64,000 bases of DNA from positions 496,001 through 560,000 of the forward strand of contig NZ_JAFBCX010000003.1 in the NCBI RefSeq assembly GCF_016907955.1, in the 5' to 3' direction. Source of the DNA: Lentzea nigeriaca (GTDB lineage Bacteria; Actinomycetota; Actinomycetes; Mycobacteriales; Pseudonocardiaceae). The translations under genes were made by a program, and so were the position numbers. The notes beneath the pieces are model-generated. The model did no database searches, had not been told where the DNA came from, and saw nothing but the letters and a program-made list of their open reading frames with translations. Shown here in pieces: positions 19,746 through 27,383 of this stretch. Position 1 is the first letter of the stretch. Each line of letters begins with the position of its first letter.

Positions 19746-20573
19746 ATGCCGATCGACCCTGATGTTGCTGTGGGAGCGGAACTTCCCGAGGTCAAGTTCT
19801 CCTGGACGCAGTCGGACGTGCTGCTCTACCACCTGGCGCTGGGGGCCACCGAACTCCGGTACGTCTACGAGCAGGGGCTGCGGGTGCTGCCGACGTTCGG
19901 CGTCGTCGCCCCCCGGTTCCACGAGACCGCGCCGCCCGTCGTGTCGTTTCCCGGTGTCGACATCGACCTGGCTCGGGTGCTGCACGGGACGCAGGAGATC
20001 ACGGTGCACGCGCCGATCCCGGCCGAGGGCGAGGCCGTGCTGCGGACCCGGATCGCTGACGTGTGGGACAAGGAGAAGGCCGCGGTCATCGTGCAGGAGT
20101 CGACGGCCGTGACTCCGGACGGGACTTCGCTCTACACCACCAGGTCGAGCATCTTCGCGCGCGGCGAGGGCGGGTTCGGCGGCGAACGCGGGCCTTCGGG
20201 CAAGGTCGAGATGCCTTCGCGTGAACCGGACGCGGTGATCGAGACCGCGACTCTGCCGCAGCAGGCCTACCTGTACCGGCTGTGCGGCGACCGGAACCCG
20301 CTGCACGCCGATCCGGAGTTCGCGCGGCGGGCCGGGTTCGACCAGCCGATCCTGCACGGGCTCTGCACGTACGGCGTGGTGTGCAAGGCCGTGATCGACG
20401 CGCTGCTCGACGGGCCGGAGCAGGTGCTGTCGTTCGGGGCGAAGTTCGCGGGTGTGGTGTTCCCGGGAGAAACCCTGACCACACGGGTGTGGCGGGACGG
20501 TGCGCGGCTTCTGCTGACGACGTCCGCCGCGGACCGTCCCGTTCTCGCTGACGCCGTGCTCAGCCTCGCATAG
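19746..20573 (+). CDS. MaoC-like enoyl-CoA hydratase of steroid side-chain oxidation
   Basis: A 275-residue double hot-dog enoyl-CoA hydratase. The N-terminal hot-dog half (about 1-145) lacks catalytic residues. The C-terminal half has the hydratase-2 motif YRLCGDRNPLHADPEFARRAGF with D182 and H187 as catalytic residues. It corresponds to Rv3538 of M. tuberculosis, which also lies beside kstD and is placed in cholesterol side-chain beta-oxidation. It is the last gene of the kstD operon and converges on the arabinofuranosidase gene with a 14-base overlap, so a bidirectional end of transcription is needed here. Confidence 0.88.
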   Translation: MPIDPDVAVGAELPEVKFSWTQSDVLLYHLALGATELRYVYEQGLRVLPTFGVVAPRFHETAPPVVSFPGVDIDLARVLHGTQEITVHAPIPAEGEAVLRTRIADVWDKEKAAVIVQESTAVTPDGTSLYTTRSSIFARGEGGFGGERGPSGKVEMPSREPDAVIETATLPQQAYLYRLCGDRNPLHADPEFARRAGFDQPILHGLCTYGVVCKAVIDALLDGPEQVLSFGAKFAGVVFPGETLTTRVWRDGARLLLTTSAADRPVLADAVLSLA

Positions 20574-22011
20574 TCCACTGCTGGTTGGTGCCGCCGTGAC
20601 ACGACCAGAGAATCAGCTTCGTGCCTGCGGCCGTGCCGGCGCCGTTGGCGTCCAGGCACAACCCTGACTGCACGCCGGAGATGGTGCCGTTCGAGTTGAC
20701 GTTCCACTGCTGGTTGGCACCGCCGTGGCAGTCCCAGATGATCACCTGGGTGCCGTTGGTGGTGCCCTGACCGTTGGCGTCGAGGCACTTGTTGCCGTAG
20801 ACCTGCAGCCTCTTGTCGGCGGTGTAGGTGAAGCGTTGCCGGTCGGCGCTCTGGCAGTCCGCCAGCTGCACCTGGGTGCCGTTGGTGGTGGCCGGAGCGT
20901 CGACACAGCGGCCGGACTGGCTACCGACGATCTGCACACCCGGCTGCGAGGCGGCTGGTGTGTAGCCGGCCGCGGTGATGTTGGCCTGCACGGCGTCCTC
21001 GGTGGCGTTCGTCGGGTAGCCGGAGGTGAGCACGCCCTCGAAGAAGGTGCCGGCGCCGGTGACGCTGTTGTCACCGCCGATGCCGAGCAGGATCGCGCCC
21101 TGCTTCTTCATCGGGTGGTAGCCGTTGGGACGCGGACCGTCGAACATGGTCGACAGGCCGCCCGACTGCGCGTTGCCGCCGCGGATAGCCCAGTGGTTCG
21201 ACTCGCCCTTGACGATCGCCGTCACGAAGCGGTGGTTGATGGTCGGGTTCCTGTTGTACTTGGGGTTCACGCCGGAGAACAGGCCCCACTCCAGATCGGC
21301 CATGACCCACGGGCCGGGGCCGTCGCCGTAGCCCCACTGCTTGCTGGATCCGAAGTAGACGGTCTCCATGATGGCGGGACTGTCGGCGGCGTTGTTCGTC
21401 TGCGCGTTGCCGTAGTCGAAGCAGCACCACTGGTTGTAGTGCTGGCCGTCGACGACTGCGTAGATGCCTTCCGGCTGGTCACCGGTCGCGACACCGTTGG
21501 TCTTGTTGTTGCGGTAGCCGGTGCCCGGCGAGATGAAGACGCCGTAGGCCTTCTGGCCGCCGACGGTGACCGGTGCCGCCTTCGCGTCGGCGAGCTTGTC
21601 CCATCCGCCCGGCTCTGGGCCTTTCCAGGTGCCAGGGGGTGCCTGGGTGAGGTGGTTGCCGCGGCCGGACTGGTCGTAGATGACGGTGATGAGGCAGGCC
21701 GCGGTGCCGCAGAACGAGTCCTGGGCGGCGGCGTCGGCCACGCCGCCCACGCTGAGCACGCCGATGTCCCGCGTGGTGTTGTCCGAGGATCTTCTGACTT
21801 GGTAGAGCGGGCCGTTGTAGTTGCCGTACAACGCCCTCGTGGTGCTGTGCGCGGCCACGCAGGGCGTGTTGCCTGAGGCGTAGATGTCGCAGGGACCCGA
21901 TCCCGCGGCGTGTGCGCTCGGTTCGTCGGGCAGAGGGGCGAGGGAGACAGCTGCGGTGAGGGCGAGTGTTGTCGTCGCTGCGGCGATGAGGCGGCGTGAT
22001 CGACCTTTCAT
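20560..22011 (-). CDS. secreted GH54 alpha-L-arabinofuranosidase with ricin-type lectin domain
   Basis: A 483-residue exported glycosidase that would release arabinose from plant arabinoxylan or arabinan. A Sec signal peptide covers about residues 1-36. The catalytic domain (about 37-350) has the GH54 landmarks: CDIYASGNTPCVAAHST, the nucleophile E241 in ADLEWGLFSG, and the acid D314 in IGGDNS, where AkAbfB has E221 and D297. A three-fold beta-trefoil (about 356-483) follows, with Q-x-W/F repeats RQRF, NQQW and NQQW, a CBM13 that binds sugar. It is unrelated to the steroid genes around it. Two palindromic operators upstream suggest sugar-responsive repression. Confidence 0.92.
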   Translation of the reverse strand: MKGRSRRLIAAATTTLALTAAVSLAPLPDEPSAHAAGSGPCDIYASGNTPCVAAHSTTRALYGNYNGPLYQVRRSSDNTTRDIGVLSVGGVADAAAQDSFCGTAACLITVIYDQSGRGNHLTQAPPGTWKGPEPGGWDKLADAKAAPVTVGGQKAYGVFISPGTGYRNNKTNGVATGDQPEGIYAVVDGQHYNQWCCFDYGNAQTNNAADSPAIMETVYFGSSKQWGYGDGPGPWVMADLEWGLFSGVNPKYNRNPTINHRFVTAIVKGESNHWAIRGGNAQSGGLSTMFDGPRPNGYHPMKKQGAILLGIGGDNSVTGAGTFFEGVLTSGYPTNATEDAVQANITAAGYTPAASQPGVQIVGSQSGRCVDAPATTNGTQVQLADCQSADRQRFTYTADKRLQVYGNKCLDANGQGTTNGTQVIIWDCHGGANQQWNVNSNGTISGVQSGLCLDANGAGTAAGTKLILWSCHGGTNQQWTMRG

Positions 22012-22039
22012 GCTGTCGTGCCTTCCGTGGGTGCCCCAG

Positions 22040-22055
22040 GTCGAACCGGTTCGTC
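22040..22055. promoter_or_regulatory. LacI-type operator upstream of the arabinofuranosidase gene, proximal copy
   Basis: GTCGAACCGGTTCGTC is a 16-base palindrome with one mismatch and a central CpG, the hallmark of LacI-family operators. It lies 29 bases before the start codon of the secreted arabinofuranosidase. No LacI gene is present in the window. Confidence 0.6.
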
Positions 22056-22149
22056 ACACCTGAGGGCGAGGCTGAATACCGACAACTGCACAACATTGCG
22101 CAGGTGTCGATGTTCGGCAAGAAGGTTCGTCGAACAAGCCGCCGCCATG

Positions 22150-22165
22150 GTCGAACCGGTTCGAC
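22150..22165. promoter_or_regulatory. LacI-type operator upstream of the arabinofuranosidase gene, distal copy
   Basis: GTCGAACCGGTTCGAC is a perfect 16-base palindrome, 110 bases from the proximal copy. Two near-identical operators about ten helical turns apart suit cooperative binding or looping by a tetrameric or dimeric repressor. Assignment to the LacI class rests on the central CpG only. Confidence 0.6.
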
Positions 22166-22207
22166 AGAGTGGGCCAGTGCCAGGCCACTGGCCGGAACGC
22201 CTGGCAA

Positions 22208-22377
22208 GGCGCCTGCAAGTACCACCAACTCTTGATCAAATCGCCGCTGACTGCACCCAACTGGTTCGATGTCCTGCGAAGCGGCTTGGTCGCTGGCGTG
22301 GCCATACGGCGCCCTGCGGGCCGGTTGGTAGTAGAAAGACGCAGGTTGATCTTGAGTTGGTGGTACTTGCAAACGCC
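22208..22377. repeat. 170-bp inverted-repeat element (MITE-like) in the gap before the arabinofuranosidase
   Basis: Left arm 22208-22239 and right arm 22346-22377 are inverted copies of 32 bases with four mismatches. Their core TGCAAGTACCACCAACTC is identical over 18 bases (22214-22231 and 22354-22371). Weaker complementarity (CCAACTGG against CCAACCGG) extends inward, leaving a central segment of about 106 bases. There is no transposase. It occupies the middle of a 484-base gene-free stretch (22012-22495) that otherwise holds two operators and no supported gene. It could be a non-autonomous mobile element or a large RNA hairpin. Confidence 0.6.
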
Positions 22378-22495
22378 ATCAGTGCAGGCCCGGCGGTCAC
22401 CTGCCGACATTGCCTCGGATGGGGGCCACGCGGACCACCGACCTGCTGGCGTAGCGCGGACTGGTCGGCGAGCAGCTGATGCCGGGCCGCCGCGA

Positions 22496-22867
22496 TCAAT
22501 CCGCCGGCGGCCGTCGTTCCAGCGCCGCGAGCCGCAGCTCGAGCTGGTCGACCCGGTGCCGCAGAAGGGTCACCTGCGCTTCGAGCCCGATCTCGCGCTC
22601 GGCCCGGCGCTGGATCCGCGGCGACTTCGCGGCGCGCTCCACCACGGCGTCCAGCGGCACCAGCCGCTGCGGGCCGTTCGGCCCGTCGACCAGGCGCGAC
22701 TCGATCTCACCGTTGCGGTACCAGGAACGCAGGGCCGAGCGGGACACTCCGGTCTCCGCCTCGGCCTGGGCGAGCGACACCCACGGGGTGTCCTCCAGCT
22801 GCGCGAACAGCCGCAGCTCGTCCTGCCACCGGGAAAGCCGGTCTTCCCACTCGCCTGACATTGGCAT
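22496..22867 (-). CDS. small helix-turn-helix protein with C-terminal coiled coil
   Basis: A 123-residue putative DNA-binding protein. Residues 27-80 form an excisionase/MerR-like helix-turn-helix (WVSLAQAEAETGVSRSALRSWYRNGEI, then a wing ending QRLVPLDAVVERA). Residues 85-118 form a charged coiled coil with heptad leucines (LEAQVTLLRHRVDQLELRLAALE), probably for dimerisation. ATG codons at 22867 and 22861 are both possible starts. It is divergent, by 59 bases, from a Clp N-domain protein, and the gap holds two short dyads, so it may regulate itself and that neighbour. Confidence 0.75.
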   Translation of the reverse strand: MPMSGEWEDRLSRWQDELRLFAQLEDTPWVSLAQAEAETGVSRSALRSWYRNGEIESRLVDGPNGPQRLVPLDAVVERAAKSPRIQRRAEREIGLEAQVTLLRHRVDQLELRLAALERRPPAD

Positions 22868-22874
22868 CCCACCC

Positions 22875-22904
22875 TGTCAGTGACACTGCATTGACATGGT
22901 CAAT
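22875..22904. promoter_or_regulatory. paired dyads in the HTH/Clp-N divergent promoter
   Basis: TGTCA-G-TGACA (22875-22885) and ATTGAC-ATG-GTCAAT (22890-22904) are perfect inverted repeats set five bases apart. The second contains a TTGACA that resembles a -35 element for the rightward gene. They lie in the 59-base gap between the HTH gene and the Clp-N gene and are good candidates for the HTH protein's own operator. They do not match the HAIR sequence bound by HspR. Confidence 0.5.
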
Positions 22905-22926
22905 CATAGGCGCGCACGCTGGCTTC

Positions 22927-23877
22927 ATGTTCGAGCGATTCACGGGGGAAGCCCGCCAGGTCGTCGTCCGCGCACAGGAGGCCTCGCGGGAACTGCAGCA
23001 CAACTACATCGGGACCGAGCACGTGCTGCTCGGCCTGTTCGACGCGCCGGCCAGCGTCTCGGCCAAGGTGCTCCACCGCGTCGGGCTCACCAAGGAGACG
23101 GTGCGGGCGGACGTGATCGAGATCGTCGGCGCCGGCACCGAGCCGAAGAAGGAGGGGCACATCCCCTTCACGCCGCGGGCGAAGAAGGTCCTCGAGCTGT
23201 CGTTGCGGGAGGCGCTCAGCCTGAACCACAACCACATCGGGCCGGAACACGTGCTGCTCGGGCTGATCAGGGAGGGCGAGGGCGTCGCTGCCAAGATCCT
23301 CGTGCGGCACGCCGAGGACCTCGACCGCCTGCGCAGACTCGTGCTGGCCGAGATGACCGAACCGGCCACCCGCACGCAGAAGTCCACCACGGCGGCGGAG
23401 GAGGCGTTCTCCGCCGCGGAGGCGCTGGCCGGCGCGGGCCCGGTCGGCAGCCACCACCTGCTGGAGGCCCTGGTCAGGTCCGAGGGCAGCATGGCGGCTC
23501 GCGTGCTCGCCGATCTCGGTGTAGATCCGGAGACCATCGCCGCGAAGATCGATGAGCTCGACCCGGAGAGCACCACGGACGCCACCCCCGAGGAGGCCGC
23601 GGCGCGCAGGATGGAGCTGCGGCTGGCCGAGGACGAGGTGCAGCTCGTGTTCCGCGACGAGCAGACCCTCGACCTGGTGCGGCGTGTCACCGAGCTGACC
23701 GGCGGCCCTGTTCGCGGCACCGGTCCCGTCGCAGGCGACTTCGTTCCACTGTGGACGTCGACCAACGAGCTGCTGCACAAACTGCTCGGGTACCTCCAGC
23801 CGGAGCAGGAGAACGAACCCAAGGGGCTGGTGACCATGGTGCGCAAGGTCATGCGCGACCGGCTACGACGCGCCTAG
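22927..23877 (+). CDS. Clp N-terminal-domain protein lacking ATPase modules
   Basis: A 316-residue protein built of Clp N-domain repeats. The first double repeat (about 1-145) reads MFERFTGEARQVVVRAQEASREL, NYIGTEHVLLGLFD, FTPRAKKVLELSLREAL and HIGPEHVLLGLIREGEG, like the N-domain of ClpC. A divergent third half-repeat follows (AEEAFSAAEALAGAGPVGSHHLLEALV, about 158-184), then an acidic linker and a C-terminal region ending in basic VRKVMRDRLRRA. No Walker motifs are present, so it cannot unfold proteins. Such proteins may bind ClpC substrates or adaptors. The ATG at 22927 is chosen because it begins the Clp-N fold. It converges on ltp2 with a 15-base overlap. Confidence 0.85.
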   Translation: MFERFTGEARQVVVRAQEASRELQHNYIGTEHVLLGLFDAPASVSAKVLHRVGLTKETVRADVIEIVGAGTEPKKEGHIPFTPRAKKVLELSLREALSLNHNHIGPEHVLLGLIREGEGVAAKILVRHAEDLDRLRRLVLAEMTEPATRTQKSTTAAEEAFSAAEALAGAGPVGSHHLLEALVRSEGSMAARVLADLGVDPETIAAKIDELDPESTTDATPEEAAARRMELRLAEDEVQLVFRDEQTLDLVRRVTELTGGPVRGTGPVAGDFVPLWTSTNELLHKLLGYLQPEQENEPKGLVTMVRKVMRDRLRRA

Positions 23878-25005
23878 CACAAGACCGCTCGTCGGCACGC
23901 CGGTGCCGGCGGTGACCAGGACGTGCTCGACGTCCGCGATCTGGTTCACCGCCGTGCCGCGCACCTGGCGCACAGCCTCGGCGATGCCGTTCATGCCGTG
24001 CAGGTAGGCCTCGCCGAGCTGGCCGCCGTGCGGGTTGAGCGGCAGATCACCGTCCAGTTCCAAAGCACCGGACGCCACGAAGTCCTTGGCCTCTCCCCTG
24101 CCGCAGAAGCCCAGTTCTTCCAGCTGGACCAGGACGAACGGCGTGAAGTGGTCGTAGAGCACAGCAACGTCCACATCGGACGGACCGATGCCCGACTTCT
24201 CCCACAACCCGCGTGCCACCACGCCCATCTCGGGCAGCCTGGTCAGGTCGTCGCGGTAGTAGCTCGTCATCGTGAACTGGTCGACGCCGCTGCCCTGCGT
24301 GGCCGCATTGATGTGCGCCGGCTTCTGCGGCAGCTCGCGGGCGCGTTCCGCCGAGGTGACGACGAGGGCGACGCCGCCGTCGGTCTCCTGGCAGCAGTCG
24401 AGCAGCCTGAGCGGTTCGGCGATCCAGCGGGAGGCCTGGTGGTCATCGAGGGTGATCGGCCTGTTGTGGAACCACGCGTGCGGGTTCGTGGCGGCGTGCT
24501 TGCGGTCGATCACCGCGATCCGGCCGAAGTCTTCCGAGGTCGCGCCGTACTCGTGCATGTAGCGGCGGGCGAACATCGCGACCATCGCGGCCGGAGTGCC
24601 CAGGCCCATCGGGTACGACCAGCTGTTGTCGATGTTCACGGCGGCCGCAGTCTGCACCTGGCCGAACCGGTGGCCCGAGCGTTCGTTGAAGGCGCGGTAG
24701 CACACGACTACCTTCGCCGCGCCGGTCTCGACGGCCATCGCGGCCTGCTGGACGGTCGCGCACGCCGCGCCGCCGCCGTAGTGGACGCGGCTGAAGAACG
24801 TCAGCTCCGGAATGCCCAGCTCGCGCGCGACGGCGATCTCGGCGTTGGTGTCCATGGTGAAGCTGACCAGACCGTCCACATCAGACGGTTCCAGGCCCGC
24901 GTCCGCGAGTGCCGCCCGCACCGCCTCCGCCGCCAGCTGGAGTTCGCTGCGGCCGGAGTTCTTGGAGAAGTCGGTCGCGCCGACGCCCACGATCGCGGCG
25001 TTCAT
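23863..25005 (-). CDS. ltp2: Ltp2, thiolase-like retro-aldolase of cholesterol side-chain degradation
   Basis: A 380-residue SCP-x-type thiolase-fold protein matching Rv3540c. With the DUF35 part of ChsH2 it carries out the retro-aldol cleavage that removes the last side-chain carbons as propionyl-CoA and leaves the 17-keto steroid. Conserved stretches include VGVGATDFSKNSGRSELQLAAE, FTMDTNAEIAVARELG, HYGGGAACATVQQAAMAV, AEPLRLLDCCQETDGGVA and LPLNPHGGQLGEAYLHGMNG. The start overlaps the chsH1 stop (ATGA). It is the final gene of the leftward side-chain operon and converges on the Clp-N gene. Confidence 0.94.
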   Translation of the reverse strand: MNAAIVGVGATDFSKNSGRSELQLAAEAVRAALADAGLEPSDVDGLVSFTMDTNAEIAVARELGIPELTFFSRVHYGGGAACATVQQAAMAVETGAAKVVVCYRAFNERSGHRFGQVQTAAAVNIDNSWSYPMGLGTPAAMVAMFARRYMHEYGATSEDFGRIAVIDRKHAATNPHAWFHNRPITLDDHQASRWIAEPLRLLDCCQETDGGVALVVTSAERARELPQKPAHINAATQGSGVDQFTMTSYYRDDLTRLPEMGVVARGLWEKSGIGPSDVDVAVLYDHFTPFVLVQLEELGFCGRGEAKDFVASGALELDGDLPLNPHGGQLGEAYLHGMNGIAEAVRQVRGTAVNQIADVEHVLVTAGTGVPTSGLVLGAS

Positions 25006-25385
25006 GCCATTACCTCGATCTTCACGATGCCGGTGACGTGGTCGCCGTGCCCGGTCCTGCCGACGACCTCGATGGTGAGGTTCTGATCTTCGCGTTCGAT
25101 GACCTGGCCGAAGAACTTCAGCGTGTCGTAGGCGTAGCAAGGTGCGCCGAGGCGGATGTTCACCTGACGCACCAGCGCTTCCGGGCCCGCCCAGTCCGTG
25201 ACGTACCGCTGCACCAGCCCGGTCGTGGTGAGGATGTTGATGAAGATGTCCTTCGAGCCGCGCTTCACCGCCAGGTCGCGATCGTGGTGCACGTCCTGGA
25301 AGTCACGCGTCGCGATCGCGGTGCTGATCACGAACGTCGGGGTGGCCTCGACGTGCCACTCCGGCAGGGAATCACCGATCCGCAC
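25002..25385 (-). CDS. chsH1: ChsH1, MaoC subunit of the 17-side-chain enoyl-CoA hydratase
   Basis: A 127-residue single hot-dog protein equal to Rv3541c. It forms an alpha2-beta2 hydratase with the MaoC part of ChsH2, acting on the propionate side chain of 3-oxo-pregna-diene-carboxyl-CoA. The catalytic motif is TRDFQDVHHDRDLAVKRGSKDIFINILTT, in which the Asp and His of the hot-dog hydratase motif are seen (about D30 and H34). It overlaps chsH2 by 14 bases at its start and ltp2 by four at its end, so all three subunits that act together are translationally coupled. Confidence 0.93.
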   Translation of the reverse strand: MRIGDSLPEWHVEATPTFVISTAIATRDFQDVHHDRDLAVKRGSKDIFINILTTTGLVQRYVTDWAGPEALVRQVNIRLGAPCYAYDTLKFFGQVIEREDQNLTIEVVGRTGHGDHVTGIVKIEVMA

Positions 25386-26259
25386 GGGGCCTCCAGCTCG
25401 GCATCGTCAGTTCGTCGTCGACCTTCGTGAACACGACCTCGACCGGCAGCCCGATGCTCGGTTCGCCGTCCAGTTCGCCGAGCATGCGCACGCCCTCGTC
25501 CAGTTCGACCAGGGCGATGACGAACGGTGTCTGCTTGCCGGGCACCTGCGGGTGGTGGTGCACGACGTAGCTGTAGACGACGCCTCGGCCGTCCGACACG
25601 AGGTACTTCGGTTTGGTGGCACCGCATTCCGGGCACATCGGGCCCGGTGGGTGGCGCAGGAGGCCGCAGCCGCCGCAGCGCTGGATGCGGAGTTCCTGGT
25701 TTCGGCAGCCTTCCCAGAAGTACTCGGTGTCGCGGTTGATCGAAGGGCGGATCGCCTGAGCTTGCCGCGGCTCTGGTTTGGGTTCCTGTTTCTCCGCTGG
25801 GCGGAACTTGAGCACCCGGAACCGCATCTCCGCCACGGCCTCGTCCCCCACGTACCAGGTGCTCCTGGTCGTGACGAACCACCCTTCGCCGAGCGCCGTC
25901 TTCTTCGGGCCCGTCACGTCCTCGAGTGTCGACGTCACCGAGACGTGCTCGCCGATCTTGAGGTAGCGGTGGTAGGTCTGGTCGCTGTTCGTGGCGACAA
26001 CGGACGTGAACCCGGCCTCGTCCAGGATCTTCATCATCGCGCCGAGCGGGTCGTCCAGCGCACGTTGACCGTGCAGGCCGCCCATCGTCCACACCTGGAC
26101 CATCGCGGGCGGCGCGACCTCGGTGTAGCCGGGGTGCTGGTCGCCGATCGCCTCCAGCCAGTTGTTGATCATCGGCAGGTTGACAGGGTCGCGGGCCAGC
26201 CTCGGCGCGGATTCGCCCTGCTCGGCGACGCGTGCGGCCTCTTTCTCGATGTCGATCAT
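25372..26259 (-). CDS. chsH2: ChsH2, MaoC-DUF35 fusion subunit
   Basis: A 295-residue fusion. The N-terminal hot-dog half (about 1-155) pairs with ChsH1 as the side-chain hydratase. The C-terminal DUF35 half (about 175-295) has a zinc ribbon with C195, C198, C209 and C212 (CGGCGLLRHPPGPMCPEC) and an OB fold, and pairs with Ltp2. A Pro/Glu/Lys linker (EKQEPKPEPRQ) joins them. It corresponds to Rv3542c. The ATG at 26259 overlaps the fadE29 stop by four bases. The much longer open frame upstream is a shadow of fadE29. Confidence 0.93.
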   Translation of the reverse strand: MIDIEKEAARVAEQGESAPRLARDPVNLPMINNWLEAIGDQHPGYTEVAPPAMVQVWTMGGLHGQRALDDPLGAMMKILDEAGFTSVVATNSDQTYHRYLKIGEHVSVTSTLEDVTGPKKTALGEGWFVTTRSTWYVGDEAVAEMRFRVLKFRPAEKQEPKPEPRQAQAIRPSINRDTEYFWEGCRNQELRIQRCGGCGLLRHPPGPMCPECGATKPKYLVSDGRGVVYSYVVHHHPQVPGKQTPFVIALVELDEGVRMLGELDGEPSIGLPVEVVFTKVDDELTMPSWRPRADR

Positions 26260-27383
26260 CGCACCACCCGTGGAAGTCCGAGCCCGATGTTGGCGATCAG
26301 CTCGCGCTGGATCTCGTTCACTCCCCCGCCGAACGTCAGCACGAGGTTGCGCCGTGCCTGAACGTCCAGCCAGCGGACCAGCTCGGCGTCGGCGCCGTGG
26401 CGTCCGACGAGCTCCTCCAGCAGCCGTCCGACGCGCTGGGTGCGGTCTGCGGCGAAGACCTTGGTCGCCGACGCGTCCGCGACCGAGACCTCGCCGCCGG
26501 CGACCTGCCAGTTGAGCAGTTCGTTCACCCGGTGCACCGCTCCGGCCTCCGCCAACGCCCGCCGCACGTCCGGTTCGTCCAGGAGCTGACGTTCGGCGGC
26601 CCAGCGGTGGACCCGTTCCACCAGAGCGCCGATCCGGCCGGACGGGCCGAGCATCACGCGTTCGTGGTTGAGCTGGGTGGTGATCAGCCGCCAGCCCTTG
26701 TTCTCCTCGCCCACCCGCATGCCCTCGGGTACACGCACGTCGTTGTAGTAGGTCGCGTTGACGTGGTGTGCGCCGTCGCACGTGATGATCGGCGTCCACG
26801 AGTAACCGGGATCCTTGGTGTCGACGATGAGGATCGTGATGCCCTTGTGCCGCGAGTCCGGCGCTCCGGTGCGGCAGGCGAGCCACACGTAGTCCGCGTC
26901 GTGGCCGCCCGTCGTGAACGTCTTCTGCCCGTTGACGACGTAGTGATCGTCTTCGCGAACGGCCTTGGTGCGCAACGCGGCGAGGTCGGTGCCCGCGTCC
27001 GGCTCGGTGTAGCCGATGGCGAAGTGGAGGTCGCCGCTCAGGATGCGCGGCAGGAAGAAGTCCTTCTGCTCCTGGGTTCCGAACGCCTGCAACGTCGGGC
27101 CGACCGTCTGCAGCGTCACGTACGGCAGCGGGACGTCGGCGCGCGCGGCCTCGTTGACGAAGATCTGCTGCTCGACCTGCCCGAACCCCTTGCCGCCGTA
27201 CTCCACCGGCCACCCGACGCCGAGCCTGCCGTCCTGGCCGAGCCTGCGCACGAGCTCGCGGTAGGTCGCGCCGTGACGTTCGGTGAGCATGGCCTCGCGT
27301 TCCTCGGGTGACATGAGGTTCGCGAAGTACTCGCGCAGCTCGTCGCGCAGCTTGCGCTGGTCCGCGGTGAGGTCAATGAACAT
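26256..27383 (-). CDS. fadE29: FadE29/ChsE2, subunit of the 3-carbon side-chain acyl-CoA dehydrogenase
   Basis: A 375-residue acyl-CoA dehydrogenase that follows Rv3543c almost segment by segment: MFIDLTADQRKLRDELREYF, GRLGVGWPVEYGGKGFG, HFAIGYTEPDAGTDLAAL, FTTGGHDADYVWLACRTGAP and LVLTFGGGVNEIQRELI. With FadE28 it forms the heterotetramer that dehydrogenates the propionyl-CoA side chain of cholesterol intermediates. It overlaps fadE28 by 11 bases and chsH2 by four. The operon order fadE28-fadE29-chsH2-chsH1-ltp2 is the same as in mycobacteria. Confidence 0.94.
   Translation of the reverse strand: MFIDLTADQRKLRDELREYFANLMSPEEREAMLTERHGATYRELVRRLGQDGRLGVGWPVEYGGKGFGQVEQQIFVNEAARADVPLPYVTLQTVGPTLQAFGTQEQKDFFLPRILSGDLHFAIGYTEPDAGTDLAALRTKAVREDDHYVVNGQKTFTTGGHDADYVWLACRTGAPDSRHKGITILIVDTKDPGYSWTPIITCDGAHHVNATYYNDVRVPEGMRVGEENKGWRLITTQLNHERVMLGPSGRIGALVERVHRWAAERQLLDEPDVRRALAEAGAVHRVNELLNWQVAGGEVSVADASATKVFAADRTQRVGRLLEELVGRHGADAELVRWLDVQARRNLVLTFGGGVNEIQRELIANIGLGLPRVVR

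Noticed and set aside
22018..22480. Several overlapping open frames of 80-150 codons on both strands
   Set aside because: They arise from the inverted-repeat element and flanking sequence; both strands give similar nonsense peptides and none has a start signal.
22875..22904. HspR/HAIR element for the Clp-N gene
   Set aside because: The dyads do not match CTTGAGT-N7-ACTCAAG; they are left as an operator of unknown protein.
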